Source: Nitrospira sp.
GTDB taxonomy: Bacteria > Nitrospirota > Nitrospiria > Nitrospirales > Nitrospiraceae
Direction of reading: 5' to 3'
Assembly (NCBI GenBank): GCA_019636815.1
Contig: JAHBWT010000034.1
Span: forward strand, 1-40,847
Length of the DNA: 40,847 nucleotides
Position numbers and translations under genes: made by a program. Positions 1 through 6,307 of this stretch are shown one piece after another. The notes beneath the pieces are model-generated. The model ran no database searches and had not been told where the DNA came from. It was given only the letters and a program-made list of their open reading frames with translations. Numbering within the stretch: the first letter of the stretch is position 1; each line of letters opens with the position of its first letter.

Positions 1-306
1 CAACTCCATGGAACCGGAGGGCCAGGGTACTTTCTTTCACCGGAGCCGAATGACTACCCGCACAAACGTGGCGCCGTATCGATGGCCAAAATGCCGCGTG
101 AAAGCAATAGCACGCGCGACTTCAGCGACAATGGCTCTCAGTTTTTCATTTGTGTGGATGACAACAGCGGGCTGGATCGCCGCTACACCACCTTTGGAGA
201 AGTCTTTCGGGGAATCGAAGTCGTCGACCAAATTGTCAGTGTCCCGCGCGATGAGCGAGACAATCCATTAGAGCCGATCAGAATCACAATGACCGTAAAG
301 GAGTAA
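1..306 (+). CDS. Cyclophilin-type peptidyl-prolyl cis-trans isomerase, 3' part
   Basis: This is the C-terminal part of a cyclophilin; the reading frame is open from base 1, so the start lies outside the window. Cyclophilins catalyse cis-trans isomerisation of peptidyl-prolyl bonds and assist protein folding. The visible 101 residues carry family landmarks: a G-T-G-G-P-G-Y-F-L-type segment followed by H-K-R-G-A-V-S-M-A, the substrate-pocket motif S-N-S-T-R-D-F-S-D-N-G-S-Q-F-F-I, and the C-terminal F-G-E-V-x-x-G-I-E-V-V-D-Q-I. The stop TAA is at 304-306. The next gene starts 21 bases downstream on the same strand, so the two may be cotranscribed. Whether it is cytoplasmic or exported cannot be judged without the N-terminus. 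Confidence 0.93.
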   Translation, partial: QLHGTGGPGYFLSPEPNDYPHKRGAVSMAKMPRESNSTRDFSDNGSQFFICVDDNSGLDRRYTTFGEVFRGIEVVDQIVSVPRDERDNPLEPIRITMTVKE

Positions 307-327
307 GTCCTCAGGGGGCGGCACTGC

Positions 328-1335
328 ATGTCGATGGGCGAAGAAATGAGTCCTCTTAAAGGCACGATCCTCTCGGCATCCGACTCAGCGTCCATTCGCC
401 TGGCAGGCGGAATCATCAGGACGGGCGGACTGGTCGCATTTCCGACCGAGACAGTCTATGGGCTCGGCTGTGATGCGATGAACCCTGATGCTGCGGCAAA
501 GGTCTTCGAAGCCAAGCAACGTCCTCAGTTCGACCCGCTGATTGTTCACATTGCCGATCGAAAGCAGCTGGATACGGCAGTGGCGACTCTGCCTCCGATG
601 GCGAATCGACTCATCGATGAGTTCTGGCCGGGTCCACTGACTTTGGTCTTGCCGAAGCAACCGGCCGTTCCCGACCTGATAACCGCCGGACTGCCGACGG
701 TGGCGGTCAGAATGCCGAACCATCCGGTCGCACAGGCTCTCATTCGCGAGGCAGGCACCCCCATCGCTGCGCCCAGCGCCAATCCGTTTGGCTACGTCAG
801 TCCGACAACAGCACAACATGTGTCCGATGGTCTTGGACGTAACGTCGATCTGGTTCTGGATGGAGGACCATGCTCCGTCGGGGTAGAATCGACGATCGTC
901 TCGCTGGTCGGCCCACAACCAGAACTCTTGAGGCCAGGCAGCATCACGCTTGAACAACTCACTGCCGTCATTGGCCTGGTGCATGGCCCGCCGGGAAACA
1001 ACGACACGCCCGTTGCCCCGGGACAGATGCCCCGCCATTATGCGACGCTCACTCCCCTGACTATTCTTGCCTCTGCCGGAATGAGACCCGTCCCAAGGTC
1101 CGGCGAACGCGCAGGATTGCTGCTCATGTCGCACTCAAGAGAACGCGAAGACCACTTCGCCGCTGTTGAGGTGTTGTCCCCCACCGGCGACCTGCGCGAG
1201 GCGGCACGGAATCTGTTCGCCGCGCTTCGGCGATTGGATGCTCTTCGCCTCGATCGAATCTACGCCGAACCCTGCAACGAAACGGGACTGGGATTGGCGA
1301 TCATGGATCGCTTGCGCCGCTGTGCGGCGCGCTGA
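328..1335 (+). CDS. tsaC: Threonylcarbamoyl-AMP synthase, Sua5 type (two domains)
   Basis: This 335-residue protein makes L-threonylcarbamoyl-adenylate from threonine, bicarbonate and ATP, the first step of the t6A37 modification of ANN-decoding tRNAs in the cytoplasm. Residues 20-210 form the YrdC/TsaC domain, seen in G-G-L-V-A-F-P-T-E-T-V-Y-G-L-G, the substrate-binding K-Q-R-P-x-F-D-P-L-I-V-H, and S-A-N-P-F-G. The C-terminal 120 residues are the extra Sua5 domain, and the linker P-G-Q-M-P-R-H-Y matches the Sua5 inter-domain motif. The length fits Sua5 rather than single-domain TsaC. ATG 328 has an AGGGGG stretch 11 bases upstream; ATG 334 and ATG 346 are in-frame alternatives. Confidence 0.95.
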   Translation: MSMGEEMSPLKGTILSASDSASIRLAGGIIRTGGLVAFPTETVYGLGCDAMNPDAAAKVFEAKQRPQFDPLIVHIADRKQLDTAVATLPPMANRLIDEFWPGPLTLVLPKQPAVPDLITAGLPTVAVRMPNHPVAQALIREAGTPIAAPSANPFGYVSPTTAQHVSDGLGRNVDLVLDGGPCSVGVESTIVSLVGPQPELLRPGSITLEQLTAVIGLVHGPPGNNDTPVAPGQMPRHYATLTPLTILASAGMRPVPRSGERAGLLLMSHSREREDHFAAVEVLSPTGDLREAARNLFAALRRLDALRLDRIYAEPCNETGLGLAIMDRLRRCAAR

Positions 1336-1417
1336 GACTGAAACGCGTCCTTGTGTTGTTTCCCATCGCTCAGAGTTCTCGAAGCTTGACAATTGTCGTA
1401 CAGGTATCCTGAAACAG

Positions 1418-1460
1418 GGAGGATCAGCTCCTTGGAGGCCCGCTCGCCTTTAGAATATTC
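1418..1460. repeat. 43-bp direct repeat, copy A
   Basis: This segment is repeated at 2354-2396 in the same orientation with 41 of 43 bases identical (differences at 1425 and 1434). The two copies bracket the higBA toxin-antitoxin genes. Read on the minus strand, both encode the same 14-residue stretch E-Y-S-K-G-E-R-A-S-K-E-L-I-L, and both base differences are silent third-codon changes. This suggests fragments of a once-coding sequence, although no family is recognised. Confidence 0.8.
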
Positions 1461-1646
1461 AACGCGCGTCCCGGCCTGCCTCCCTCCTTCAAACCGGATC
1501 AAGTCGTAAGTATCGTCGCGATGGCCCACAAACTAGATCCGTTTTGGCTCTGCTAGACGGCTCCTTGAATATGCGTCTCATCCGCTTCGTGGACGCTTGC
1601 CTTCGCAACCGGTGAATACAGCGGAGCTCTGATGCCGACTGAGCAG

Positions 1647-1669
1647 GCTGTCAAGTTACACTTGACAGC
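1647..1669 (+). promoter_or_regulatory. Perfect inverted repeat overlapping -35 box: candidate HigA operator
   Basis: Two 10-base arms, GCTGTCAAGT and ACTTGACAGC, are perfect reverse complements separated by TAC. The right arm contains a consensus -35 hexamer, TTGACA (1662-1667). A weak -10-like CAGTAT lies 17 bases downstream (1685-1690), just before the higB start codons. HigA-type antitoxins are known to repress their own promoter by binding such palindromes. The assignment to HigA is an inference from position. Confidence 0.65.
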
Positions 1670-1688
1670 TGGGATGTGTTCCCGCAGT

Positions 1689-1976
1689 ATGGAACATGTG
1701 ATCGAAAGTTTTCGGCACAAGAGGCTTGCAAGACTCTTCGAGGATGATGACCCCCGGAAGGTTCCTGCCGCACAGGCTGACAAGATCGCCCGTATCCTCG
1801 CGCGGCTGAATGAAGCAGTGACAGTACAAGACATGGGTTTACCGGGCTACAGACTCCATCCCCTGAAGGGAGAGTTAGCCGGTTTCTGGGCCGTGACCGT
1901 GTCCGGCAACTGGCGTATCATTTTCAGATTCGAGAATGGGAGTACTTACGACGTAGACCTCGTTGACTACCATTAA
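1689..1976 (+). CDS. higB: HigB-type toxin (RelE/ParE superfamily mRNA interferase)
   Basis: This is the toxin of a type II toxin-antitoxin pair. HigB toxins are RelE-fold ribosome-dependent mRNA interferases in the cytoplasm. The 95-residue sequence matches the family over its whole length: I-E-S-F-R-H-K-R-L-A-R-L-F-E-D-D-D-P-R, L-P-G-Y-R-L-H-P-L-K-G and W-A-V-T-V-S-G-N-W-R-I-I-F-R-F, ending D-V-D-L-V-D-Y-H. A start at ATG 1689 is given; GTG 1698 would give the M-I-E-S-F-R-H-K N-terminus usual for the family. An upstream ATG at 1632 would add residues unlike HigB and would span the inverted repeat. No clear ribosome binding site precedes either start, so a very short leader is possible. higA follows 11 bases after the stop. 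Confidence 0.92.
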   Translation: MEHVIESFRHKRLARLFEDDDPRKVPAAQADKIARILARLNEAVTVQDMGLPGYRLHPLKGELAGFWAVTVSGNWRIIFRFENGSTYDVDLVDYH

Positions 1977-1987
1977 GGAGCCAGACG

Positions 1988-2287
1988 ATGCGTATGAAGA
2001 ACCCTCCCCATCCAGGACTTTCAGTGCGATATGACTGCCTCGAACCGCTGGGACTCTCCGTGGCGGAAGGAGCGAAAGTGCTGGGGGTCACGCGGCAGGC
2101 CATGAATAACCTGGTCAGCGGCAAGGCCGGGATTTCGGCCGAAATGGCAATCCGTCTTGAAAAGGCATTCGGCGGTGGCGCCGAGACATGGCTACGGATG
2201 CAGGCCGCCTACGACCTCGCACAGGCGGAGAAACGAGCCAGCAAAATTAAGGTGCGGCGTGTCAAGGATGCATTGATACCGGCCTGA
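1988..2287 (+). CDS. higA: HigA-type antitoxin (XRE-family HTH)
   Basis: This 99-residue antitoxin should neutralise HigB and repress the operon. It begins with N-P-P-H-P-G, typical of HigA antitoxins, followed by a helix-turn-helix at about residues 22-60 (L-S-V-A-E-G-A-K-V-L-G-V-T-R-Q-A-M-N-N-L) and the helix A-E-M-A-I-R-L-E-K-A-F-G. The C-terminal A-Y-D-L-A-Q-A-E segment is also conserved in the family. AAGGAG at 1975-1980, overlapping the higB stop, is well placed for ATG 1988. The toxin-first gene order is the rule for higBA. Confidence 0.95.
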   Translation: MRMKNPPHPGLSVRYDCLEPLGLSVAEGAKVLGVTRQAMNNLVSGKAGISAEMAIRLEKAFGGGAETWLRMQAAYDLAQAEKRASKIKVRRVKDALIPA

Positions 2288-2296
2288 CTGGTAAAC

Positions 2297-2317
2297 GATG
2301 GACCTTGCCCGTCCATC
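2297..2317 (+). terminator. Hairpin 3' of higA, possible terminator
   Basis: Arms GATGGAC and GTCCATC form a perfect 7-bp stem with a 7-base loop, starting 10 bases after the higA stop. It is followed by TTCC rather than a proper T-run. It may end the higBA transcript or protect its 3' end, but it is not a convincing intrinsic terminator. Confidence 0.35.
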
Positions 2318-2353
2318 TTCCGGCCGCTAAGGCTTCGAAGCGCTGGCGGTTGA

Positions 2354-2396
2354 GGAGGATTAGCTCCTTAGAGGCCCGCTCGCCTTTAGAATATTC
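2354..2396. repeat. 43-bp direct repeat, copy B
   Basis: This is the second copy of the repeat at 1418-1460, 936 bases further on and in the same orientation. It lies between higA and the orphan hicB, where the HicA coding region would be expected on the minus strand. Insertion or recombination at this repeat is therefore a plausible cause of the loss of hicA. Confidence 0.8.
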
Positions 2397-2447
2397 GATC
2401 TTCACGCCTGATCCTTCCCTCAAACTGACTAAAAGTAACGGCAAGGC

Positions 2448-2468
2448 CGATGAGGTCTTACGCTTCAC
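2448..2468 (-). pseudogene. Possible remnant of the hicA 5' end
   Basis: A GTG at 2466-2468 overlaps the hicB stop as GTGA, the usual coupling of antitoxin and toxin genes. The next codons read K-R-K, and with one extra base the frame would continue D-L-I, as in the HicA start K-R-[RK]-[DE]-L-I. After about seven codons all resemblance ends and the repeat region follows. The remnant is very short, so chance resemblance cannot be excluded. Confidence 0.3.
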
Positions 2469-2656
2469 CGGAGAGTCAGCTCAGCGAGCTTCCGAACTCC
2501 AGGGATTTCGCCGCTGGTGAGATCGAAGTACAGATCGCGAAGGTGAACTTGCAGGTCTTCGAGAGATTCCCCTTGAGTCCAGTAATCAGGGTAGTCCTGC
2601 AGGTAACCGAGCCACTGGCCCTGATCCTGCCAATAGATATATTTGGTCGATTCCAT
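2465..2656 (-). CDS. hicB: HicB-like antitoxin, orphan
   Basis: This 63-residue protein resembles HicB-type antitoxins, which bind HicA mRNA interferases and repress their own operon. The sequence K-Y-I-Y-W-Q-D-x-G-Q-W-L-G-Y-L-Q-D-Y-P-D-Y-W-T-Q-G-E-S is the partial RNase-H-like HicB fold, and the helix S-L-E-D-L-Q-V-H-L-R-D-L-Y follows. The chosen ATG (2654-2656) sits right after a perfect TATAAT box; longer starts (to 2707) would lie inside the promoter. No intact HicA is found next to it. The protein may be a relic or may act on HicA toxins encoded elsewhere. Confidence 0.8.
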   Translation of the reverse strand: MESTKYIYWQDQGQWLGYLQDYPDYWTQGESLEDLQVHLRDLYFDLTSGEIPGVRKLAELTLR

Positions 2657-3069
2657 AGCTGGCATTATAGCTCGACTCTGAAGATCTGGAAAGTGAAGAG
2701 CACTCACTTCCCTCTAGAACAAATTTGTAGTTGACCGAAACGGGCACAACCCGCAATCCTACGGCCATTGCAGGAAAAGACCCACGGTGCCGTCATCATC
2801 AGCTGCCTCGCGCCCGCGAGCTGCTCTGTGATGCCATGCTCGGCGGCAATACCTACGGCAGCGATTCTGCTTCTTTCGATCGCTATTCCTTTCATTTCGC
2901 TATGGCGGCAAGAACAGGCCAGTGAGAGGTCAATGAGTGGAAATGCACGAGGCAAGAACTTGATCCTAAACTGCTCCTGCGTCGAGGTGGCCTCTCTTGC
3001 TCACGCGGCTTGCCTCGCTTCTCGCCATCCAGTTTGTTCGCTGCGTCGAACTGACTATCGCCTTGGCGA
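2657..3069. other. Intergenic stretch between hicB and the GIY-YIG gene
   Basis: No gene is clearly supported in these 413 bases. The hicB promoter lies at 2664-2692 and one arm of an attC-like site starts near the right end. A minus-strand frame of about 60 residues (ATG near 2895) is open but resembles no family known to me and has no good ribosome binding site. It may be a decayed fragment. Confidence 0.5.
2664..2692 (-). promoter_or_regulatory. Sigma70-type promoter of hicB, likely leaderless
   Basis: On the minus strand TTTCCA (plus 2687-2692) and a perfect TATAAT (plus 2664-2669) are separated by exactly 17 bases. The hicB ATG begins 7 bases downstream of the TATAAT, where transcription itself should begin. 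The mRNA would then be leaderless, which fits the absence of a ribosome binding site. Confidence 0.6.
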
Positions 3070-3114
3070 TCAGCGGCGCGGCATAGCCGCGCCCGCTGCA
3101 TTGCCTTGTTCGGC
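3062..3114 (-). repeat. attC-like site with one end eroded
   Basis: On the minus strand the 3' end of the GIY-YIG gene runs into a box GCCGAAC (plus 3108-3114), close to the attC R'' consensus RYYYAAC. A long imperfect hairpin follows: GCGCGGC and GCCGCGC form a 7-bp inner stem around TAT, and GGCAATGCAGCGG pairs with CCGCTGATCGCC with one unpaired G. A single extrahelical base on one arm is typical of integron attC sites. The expected partner box GTTRRRY is missing after the hairpin, so this site looks damaged. Confidence 0.5.
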
Positions 3115-3855
3115 GGGCCACCTCCAGGTGTACTTGATCGGATTAGCGGAACCGCGCTTACGATACAAGTCCGGCACACGCTTTCCAATGTATAGCTTCT
3201 TGATGTGGTTGGGTGCCTCGGTCCCGACAAAACCGAACCTACCAGGGACACCGTCCCCTTCTGCTCGGCCCGGAAAGTTTGCTGCGGTCGCCTCCAGCCA
3301 TTCGTCAGCGACGAAGGCGCCTATGATTAGCCCTTGCATCGTAGCCAGAATGACCTCCGCCTCTTGTGCCTTCTCAATATTGATCTTCCAGGCGTAGCGA
3401 GTGGCGTCATACAGAGACCGTTCTGCAGCAGTTCTGTTAACGCTGATGAGCAAAGCCTTGTGTCGGAACACGGCCGGTTCGGCGGAGTATCGGCGAGTGA
3501 TCTCTTCGGCATGCATGGCCCCGTAGTCATTGCCGCCGGTGCCTGCGACGATGTTCGTGAGTCCCGGGTATGCATCGATGAGGGCAGTCTCGACCTCAAA
3601 GGCCGTCGACTCGTCCATACCATGCCGGTGAATCACATGACTGACTTCAAACCCGGCGAGGTGAATCTCCCGGATTCTCCTGAGCTTGTTGTCGATCTCG
3701 TCGCCGTCCAGGCCGTCGTCCGCCCGGATGTGGCTGAACACACGGTTCCCAGTGCCCTTGCCCACATAGAACGTCTCGCCGTTCCGTGGATCAATGAGCC
3801 TGTAGACGTACGTCTTCAGCTTGGCAGCCACGGCCGCGGAGAAGGAATCACCCAC
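3070..3855 (-). CDS. GIY-YIG domain nuclease-like protein, probable gene cassette
   Basis: This 261-residue protein opens with a GIY-YIG endonuclease-type domain (about residues 10-100): Y-V-Y-R-L-I-D-P carries the first motif, F-Y-V-G-K-G-T-G-N-R-V the second with its catalytic-region Arg, and E-x-x-L-I-D-A-Y-P a later conserved Glu helix. It resembles the LEM-3-like branch. The C-terminal half contains a second conserved-looking block, G-x-x-P-x-R-F-G-F-V-G, of unknown role. GTG 3855 is chosen because GAGGG lies 5 bases upstream and because longer starts would run into the attC-like site. The last dozen residues are read through the downstream attC-like hairpin, as often seen in integron cassettes. 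Its target is unknown; defence or DNA processing is possible. Confidence 0.75.
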   Translation of the reverse strand: MGDSFSAAVAAKLKTYVYRLIDPRNGETFYVGKGTGNRVFSHIRADDGLDGDEIDNKLRRIREIHLAGFEVSHVIHRHGMDESTAFEVETALIDAYPGLTNIVAGTGGNDYGAMHAEEITRRYSAEPAVFRHKALLISVNRTAAERSLYDATRYAWKINIEKAQEAEVILATMQGLIIGAFVADEWLEATAANFPGRAEGDGVPGRFGFVGTEAPNHIKKLYIGKRVPDLYRKRGSANPIKYTWRWPAEQGNAAGAAMPRR

Positions 3856-3878
3856 TTGAGCCCTCACATGCTTTGTAC

Positions 3879-3950
3879 GCTGAACGACAGAGCTGTGCAC
3901 GCTGGCGAGCCGTCTGCAGGTCGCCAGTCCGCACGAGCCCGTTGTTAACC
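3879..3950 (-). repeat. attC-like recombination site (72 bp)
   Basis: On the minus strand the site runs from GGTTAAC (plus 3944-3950) to GTTCAGC (plus 3879-3885); each is one base off the RYYYAAC and GTTRRRY attC boxes, and they pair at 5 of 7 positions. Between them CTGGCGA and TCGCCAG form a perfect inner stem, and GCTCGTGC pairs with GTGCACAGC-type sequence with a bulge. The stop codon of the upstream gene (plus 3945-3947) lies inside the first box, and the next gene starts 23 bases after the last. This is the geometry of a cassette junction. No integrase is in the window. Confidence 0.5.
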
Positions 3951-4469
3951 GCTTTTCCCTTCATCCATACACTCCCACTCCGCGTAAGGGTCGTATACAA
4001 TCTCAATTTTCTTAGAGCTAAAAGAGTGCTGAATACTAACCGTCGTCTTGCCAAATTCTTCTCCATCGTTTCTGCGCATGCACAGATTAACAGCGTCCAC
4101 AATGCCCAAGAGCTCAGTGGGGTTCAGTATGGTACCAAGCTCGTCCATGTTGTCCGACCATGTAATCTCAAGTTTGACGCCTTTTGAGTCGAACGCCTCT
4201 ACAGAATTGATATAGGCTTTTCTTGGTGACTTGTTGAATACTGAACACCTAAGAACACATTCATCATGTTTTCGTACTCGCAAACCAGGATGGTGTAGAG
4301 TACCTGGAACAATTACTTCATCGGATTTAATCTCATCATAAATCCTTTTTGAGAGACTGTAGCTGAAATAAGCACAAACGGCGGCAACAACCGCCGTGCA
4401 CGCTGCTATAGCTGTGGACAAATCACCAAATACTGTCGTGGCACACTTTACAACGATCTCATTAGGCAT
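3945..4469 (-). CDS. Small membrane-anchored protein of unknown function, AT-rich cassette
   Basis: This 174-residue protein is of no family I recognise. Residues 15-38 (L-S-T-A-I-A-A-C-T-A-V-V-A-A-V-C-A-Y-F) form one membrane segment. The rest is a soluble domain rich in beta-strands with the phrase V-F-N-K-S-P-R-K-A-Y-I-N-S-V, which resembles the 'interactions with other residues in folded Ig-like' type of domain only loosely. The coding region is visibly more AT-rich than all neighbours and uses A/T-ending codons, a sign of foreign origin. Its 3' end overlaps an attC-like site. ATG at 4467-4469 has no strong ribosome binding site upstream. Confidence 0.65.
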   Translation of the reverse strand: MPNEIVVKCATTVFGDLSTAIAACTAVVAAVCAYFSYSLSKRIYDEIKSDEVIVPGTLHHPGLRVRKHDECVLRCSVFNKSPRKAYINSVEAFDSKGVKLEITWSDNMDELGTILNPTELLGIVDAVNLCMRRNDGEEFGKTTVSIQHSFSSKKIEIVYDPYAEWECMDEGKSG

Positions 4470-4784
4470 CTTTATATCCCACTTTTTCGTTTTCGGCTAA
4501 CTATGTTTAGGCCGATCCGCATAAGGACCGGATCTACGGTTCTTGTCCGTATAACATGCCGCTGCCGTTCAAGAACAATATGTCACAACCTGTATGGACG
4601 GTGGTGATTGTAATCCATCCGCCAGGCTTCCAGCACGGCCTGCGCCTCGGCGAGCGAGGCGAACTGGTGCCAGGCACAGATAGTCAACTGCCAGCTCGCC
4701 GAATTCTTTCCTCTGCTTGCTCGATCGCGAACGGCATGTGATCCTACAGTATCGATCATGCGGCCTCTTCACACGGATTTGCCG
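4470..4784. other. Gap with IS3 remnant and hairpins
   Basis: This 315-base stretch has no intact gene. It holds the C-terminal remnant of a transposase (4583-4690). It also holds inverted repeats around 4510-4540 (GATCCG and CGGATC), and on the minus strand a GTTAGCC box just upstream of the AT-rich gene that is one base off the attC GTTRRRY core. The second half of such a site is not recognisable here. Confidence 0.5.
4583..4690 (-). pseudogene. IS3-family transposase OrfB, C-terminal remnant
   Basis: The minus strand reads C-A-W-H-Q-F-A-S-L-A-E-A-Q-A-V-L, then E-A-W-R-M-D-Y-N-H-H-R-P-Y, ending at TGA (4583-4585). This is the end of the integrase core of IS3-type transposases, where F-x-S-L-x-E-A, a Trp-Arg-x-Asp-Tyr-Asn turn and H-R-P-H-S-S-L follow the last catalytic Glu. 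The tail after H-R-P is cut and the DDE residues are absent, so it cannot be active. It shows that insertion elements have passed through this island. Confidence 0.7.
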
Positions 4785-5144
4785 ATGAACGACCATACCA
4801 ACCGCGCGCTTCCCTTCGCCGTCTCCGCTGCAGCTGGATTGGCGGTCTGTCTTGCCATTTCTCTCGCCACGGATCGCAAAGAGGCATGGGACTCCGGTGT
4901 TTACTTTTCGGTCGGCATTCCAGTCATGTGCGCAGTGATATTTGCTATCGGCTATCGCTTTCCTCATCGTCCCTGGCGCTGGGCCATGAGCATGGCCGTC
5001 GGCCAGACTATTGCGATGCTGTTTGCGGGCAATTCGTTGTCGCTCTGGCCCTTGTCGCTTGTGGCTATGGCGGTGCTTTCCGTACCGCAGTTTGTCGCCG
5101 GTTTGGTGGCGAGTAAACTGGCGACGAGATCTGTCCGTGCGTGA
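4785..5144 (+). CDS. Small integral membrane protein of unknown function
   Basis: This 119-residue protein is hydrophobic, with about four membrane segments: around residues 9-26 (P-F-A-V-S-A-A-A-G-L-A-V-C-L-A-I), 37-55, 62-78 and 84-104. No catalytic or binding motif is visible and no family is recognised. ATG 4785 is preferred over the in-frame ATG 4758, because the extra residues of the longer form are polar and unconserved-looking; neither has a strong ribosome binding site. It is the only plus-strand gene in this part of the island. Confidence 0.65.
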   Translation: MNDHTNRALPFAVSAAAGLAVCLAISLATDRKEAWDSGVYFSVGIPVMCAVIFAIGYRFPHRPWRWAMSMAVGQTIAMLFAGNSLSLWPLSLVAMAVLSVPQFVAGLVASKLATRSVRA

Positions 5145-5272
5145 CCAGGCCCACTCAAATGCAGGTTTTCGTAGATTCAGACCACCAGACGGTCTCCCTA
5201 AAAACGGTCTAGAATAAGGGCACACAGCAGATGATCGTTAGGATCAACTCCCATCCCAACGTCTTCCTACTG

Positions 5273-6307
5273 TCATCCTCCCCCCAACACCACATGAAAC
5301 GTCAGATCTGCATCGACTCGGCGGACTTTGATTGAAACCTGCTGGCCCGGAGCGGTGCGTTCAATGAGAAAATTCTTCAGTTGGGCTCCATCAAGAATTT
5401 CAGTATCCTCGATTGCCAGTAAGATATCGTGCTTTTGAATGCCCGCCGCCTTCGCCGGTTCCGTGACATCCTTGACGGCCATACGCAACTTCGTCCCGTC
5501 TTTTATCGAAGTCATGTGGACGCCGAGTCTGGAGAAGGCCAGAGGTTTTCCTGAAAGAGCCGCGTGTACGATGCGCTCGGCGAGAATTCCGGGAATGGCA
5601 AACGTCATCCGGCTGCAATGCGCCTGGTTCTCCTCTTTGCCGGTTTGAATGACGGCATGAAGAACTCCGACGATTTCTCCCTGTGCGTTGAACAGCCCAC
5701 CCCCCGAGCTTCCATTGCAGGCTGAAAGATCAGCTTGAATAAGACGGGTATCGACGGTTTGCAGGAAGGTATTCGTATTTCCGAGCCTCCCAAATGCCAT
5801 GGTCGGCCCCCAGCCGAGCGGATAGCCGACCGTGAAGACCTCCATCCCAGGTGAAACATCACTCTTGGCAAATGATGTCTCCGCCTGCAGTTTAGAGCGA
5901 TGCGGTTCTGCAATCCGATACACCACAATATCCATGAATGCGCTGTCGCCGACAAGATCAGCCGGAAGCTCGTTGAGGTCGTGTGTCAGCACACTGATAT
6001 GTTTCTGAACGACGGTACCTGTCGAGAGAGCGTGCTTTTCCGCGGCATGCCTCGCGGTAATCACATAGCCGTCTCGCAGATGAACTCCGGTTCCTCGGAC
6101 GACGATCTTCCCGGGTTTCTCCGGTGTTCGCTGATCTTGTGTATCCGCCAGGATTCCAACCGTCACCTGTTTCGCGCGGAGAAACGCGTCCTGGCTGAGT
6201 GGCGCCGTCTCAGCTCCGACCGGGAGAGTGAATATCATTGTGACGGCCCACACACCGAACGCAGATACGCGTATGCAAGGATCCGCACATAGATGATCCT
6301 TTCTCAT
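5273..6307 (-). CDS. Exported trypsin-like serine protease with PDZ domain (HtrA/Deg-like)
   Basis: This 344-residue protein should act in the periplasm as a quality-control protease. Residues 1-32 form a signal peptide (positive start, hydrophobic V-W-A-V-T-M-I-F-T-L-P-V, cut near G-A-E-T). The chymotrypsin-fold domain carries the triad: His in I-T-A-R-H-A-A-E, Asp in F-M-D-I-V-V-Y and Ser in C-N-G-S-S-G-G-G-L-F. The last 90 residues are a PDZ domain (A-G-I-Q-K-H-D-I-L-L-A-I-E). With a single PDZ it is closer in layout to DegS or short HtrA proteins than to DegP, but there is no lasting membrane anchor. AAGGAG lies 6 bases before ATG 6307, which decides the start against a longer frame to 6457. 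It is divergent from the next gene. Confidence 0.9.
   Translation of the reverse strand: MRKDHLCADPCIRVSAFGVWAVTMIFTLPVGAETAPLSQDAFLRAKQVTVGILADTQDQRTPEKPGKIVVRGTGVHLRDGYVITARHAAEKHALSTGTVVQKHISVLTHDLNELPADLVGDSAFMDIVVYRIAEPHRSKLQAETSFAKSDVSPGMEVFTVGYPLGWGPTMAFGRLGNTNTFLQTVDTRLIQADLSACNGSSGGGLFNAQGEIVGVLHAVIQTGKEENQAHCSRMTFAIPGILAERIVHAALSGKPLAFSRLGVHMTSIKDGTKLRMAVKDVTEPAKAAGIQKHDILLAIEDTEILDGAQLKNFLIERTAPGQQVSIKVRRVDADLTFHVVLGGG

Larger units (their letters stand above)
1336..1688. other. Intergenic stretch between sua5 and higB
   Basis: No gene is supported in this 353-base stretch. It holds copy A of a 43-bp direct repeat (1418-1460), a short palindrome GACAATTGTC around 1388-1397, and the inverted repeat and promoter of higBA near its right end. 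Homology between the two repeat regions seems to extend, more weakly, to about base 1500. The reading frames that cross the stretch look like chance. Confidence 0.6.

Noticed and set aside
385-1134. Minus-strand open frame opposite sua5
   Set aside because: Composition is atypical and sua5 is certain on the other strand.
2768-3397. Plus-strand open frame of 209 codons opposite the GIY-YIG gene
   Set aside because: It is a shadow that spans an attC-like hairpin and the antisense of a recognisable domain.
5179-5195. Hairpin AGACC/GGTCT after the small membrane protein gene
   Set aside because: The 5-bp stem without a T-run is too weak to call a terminator.
4569-5225. Minus-strand open frame of 218 codons over the small membrane protein gene
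   Set aside because: It is Arg/His-rich without motifs, and it crosses the transposase remnant in the wrong frame.
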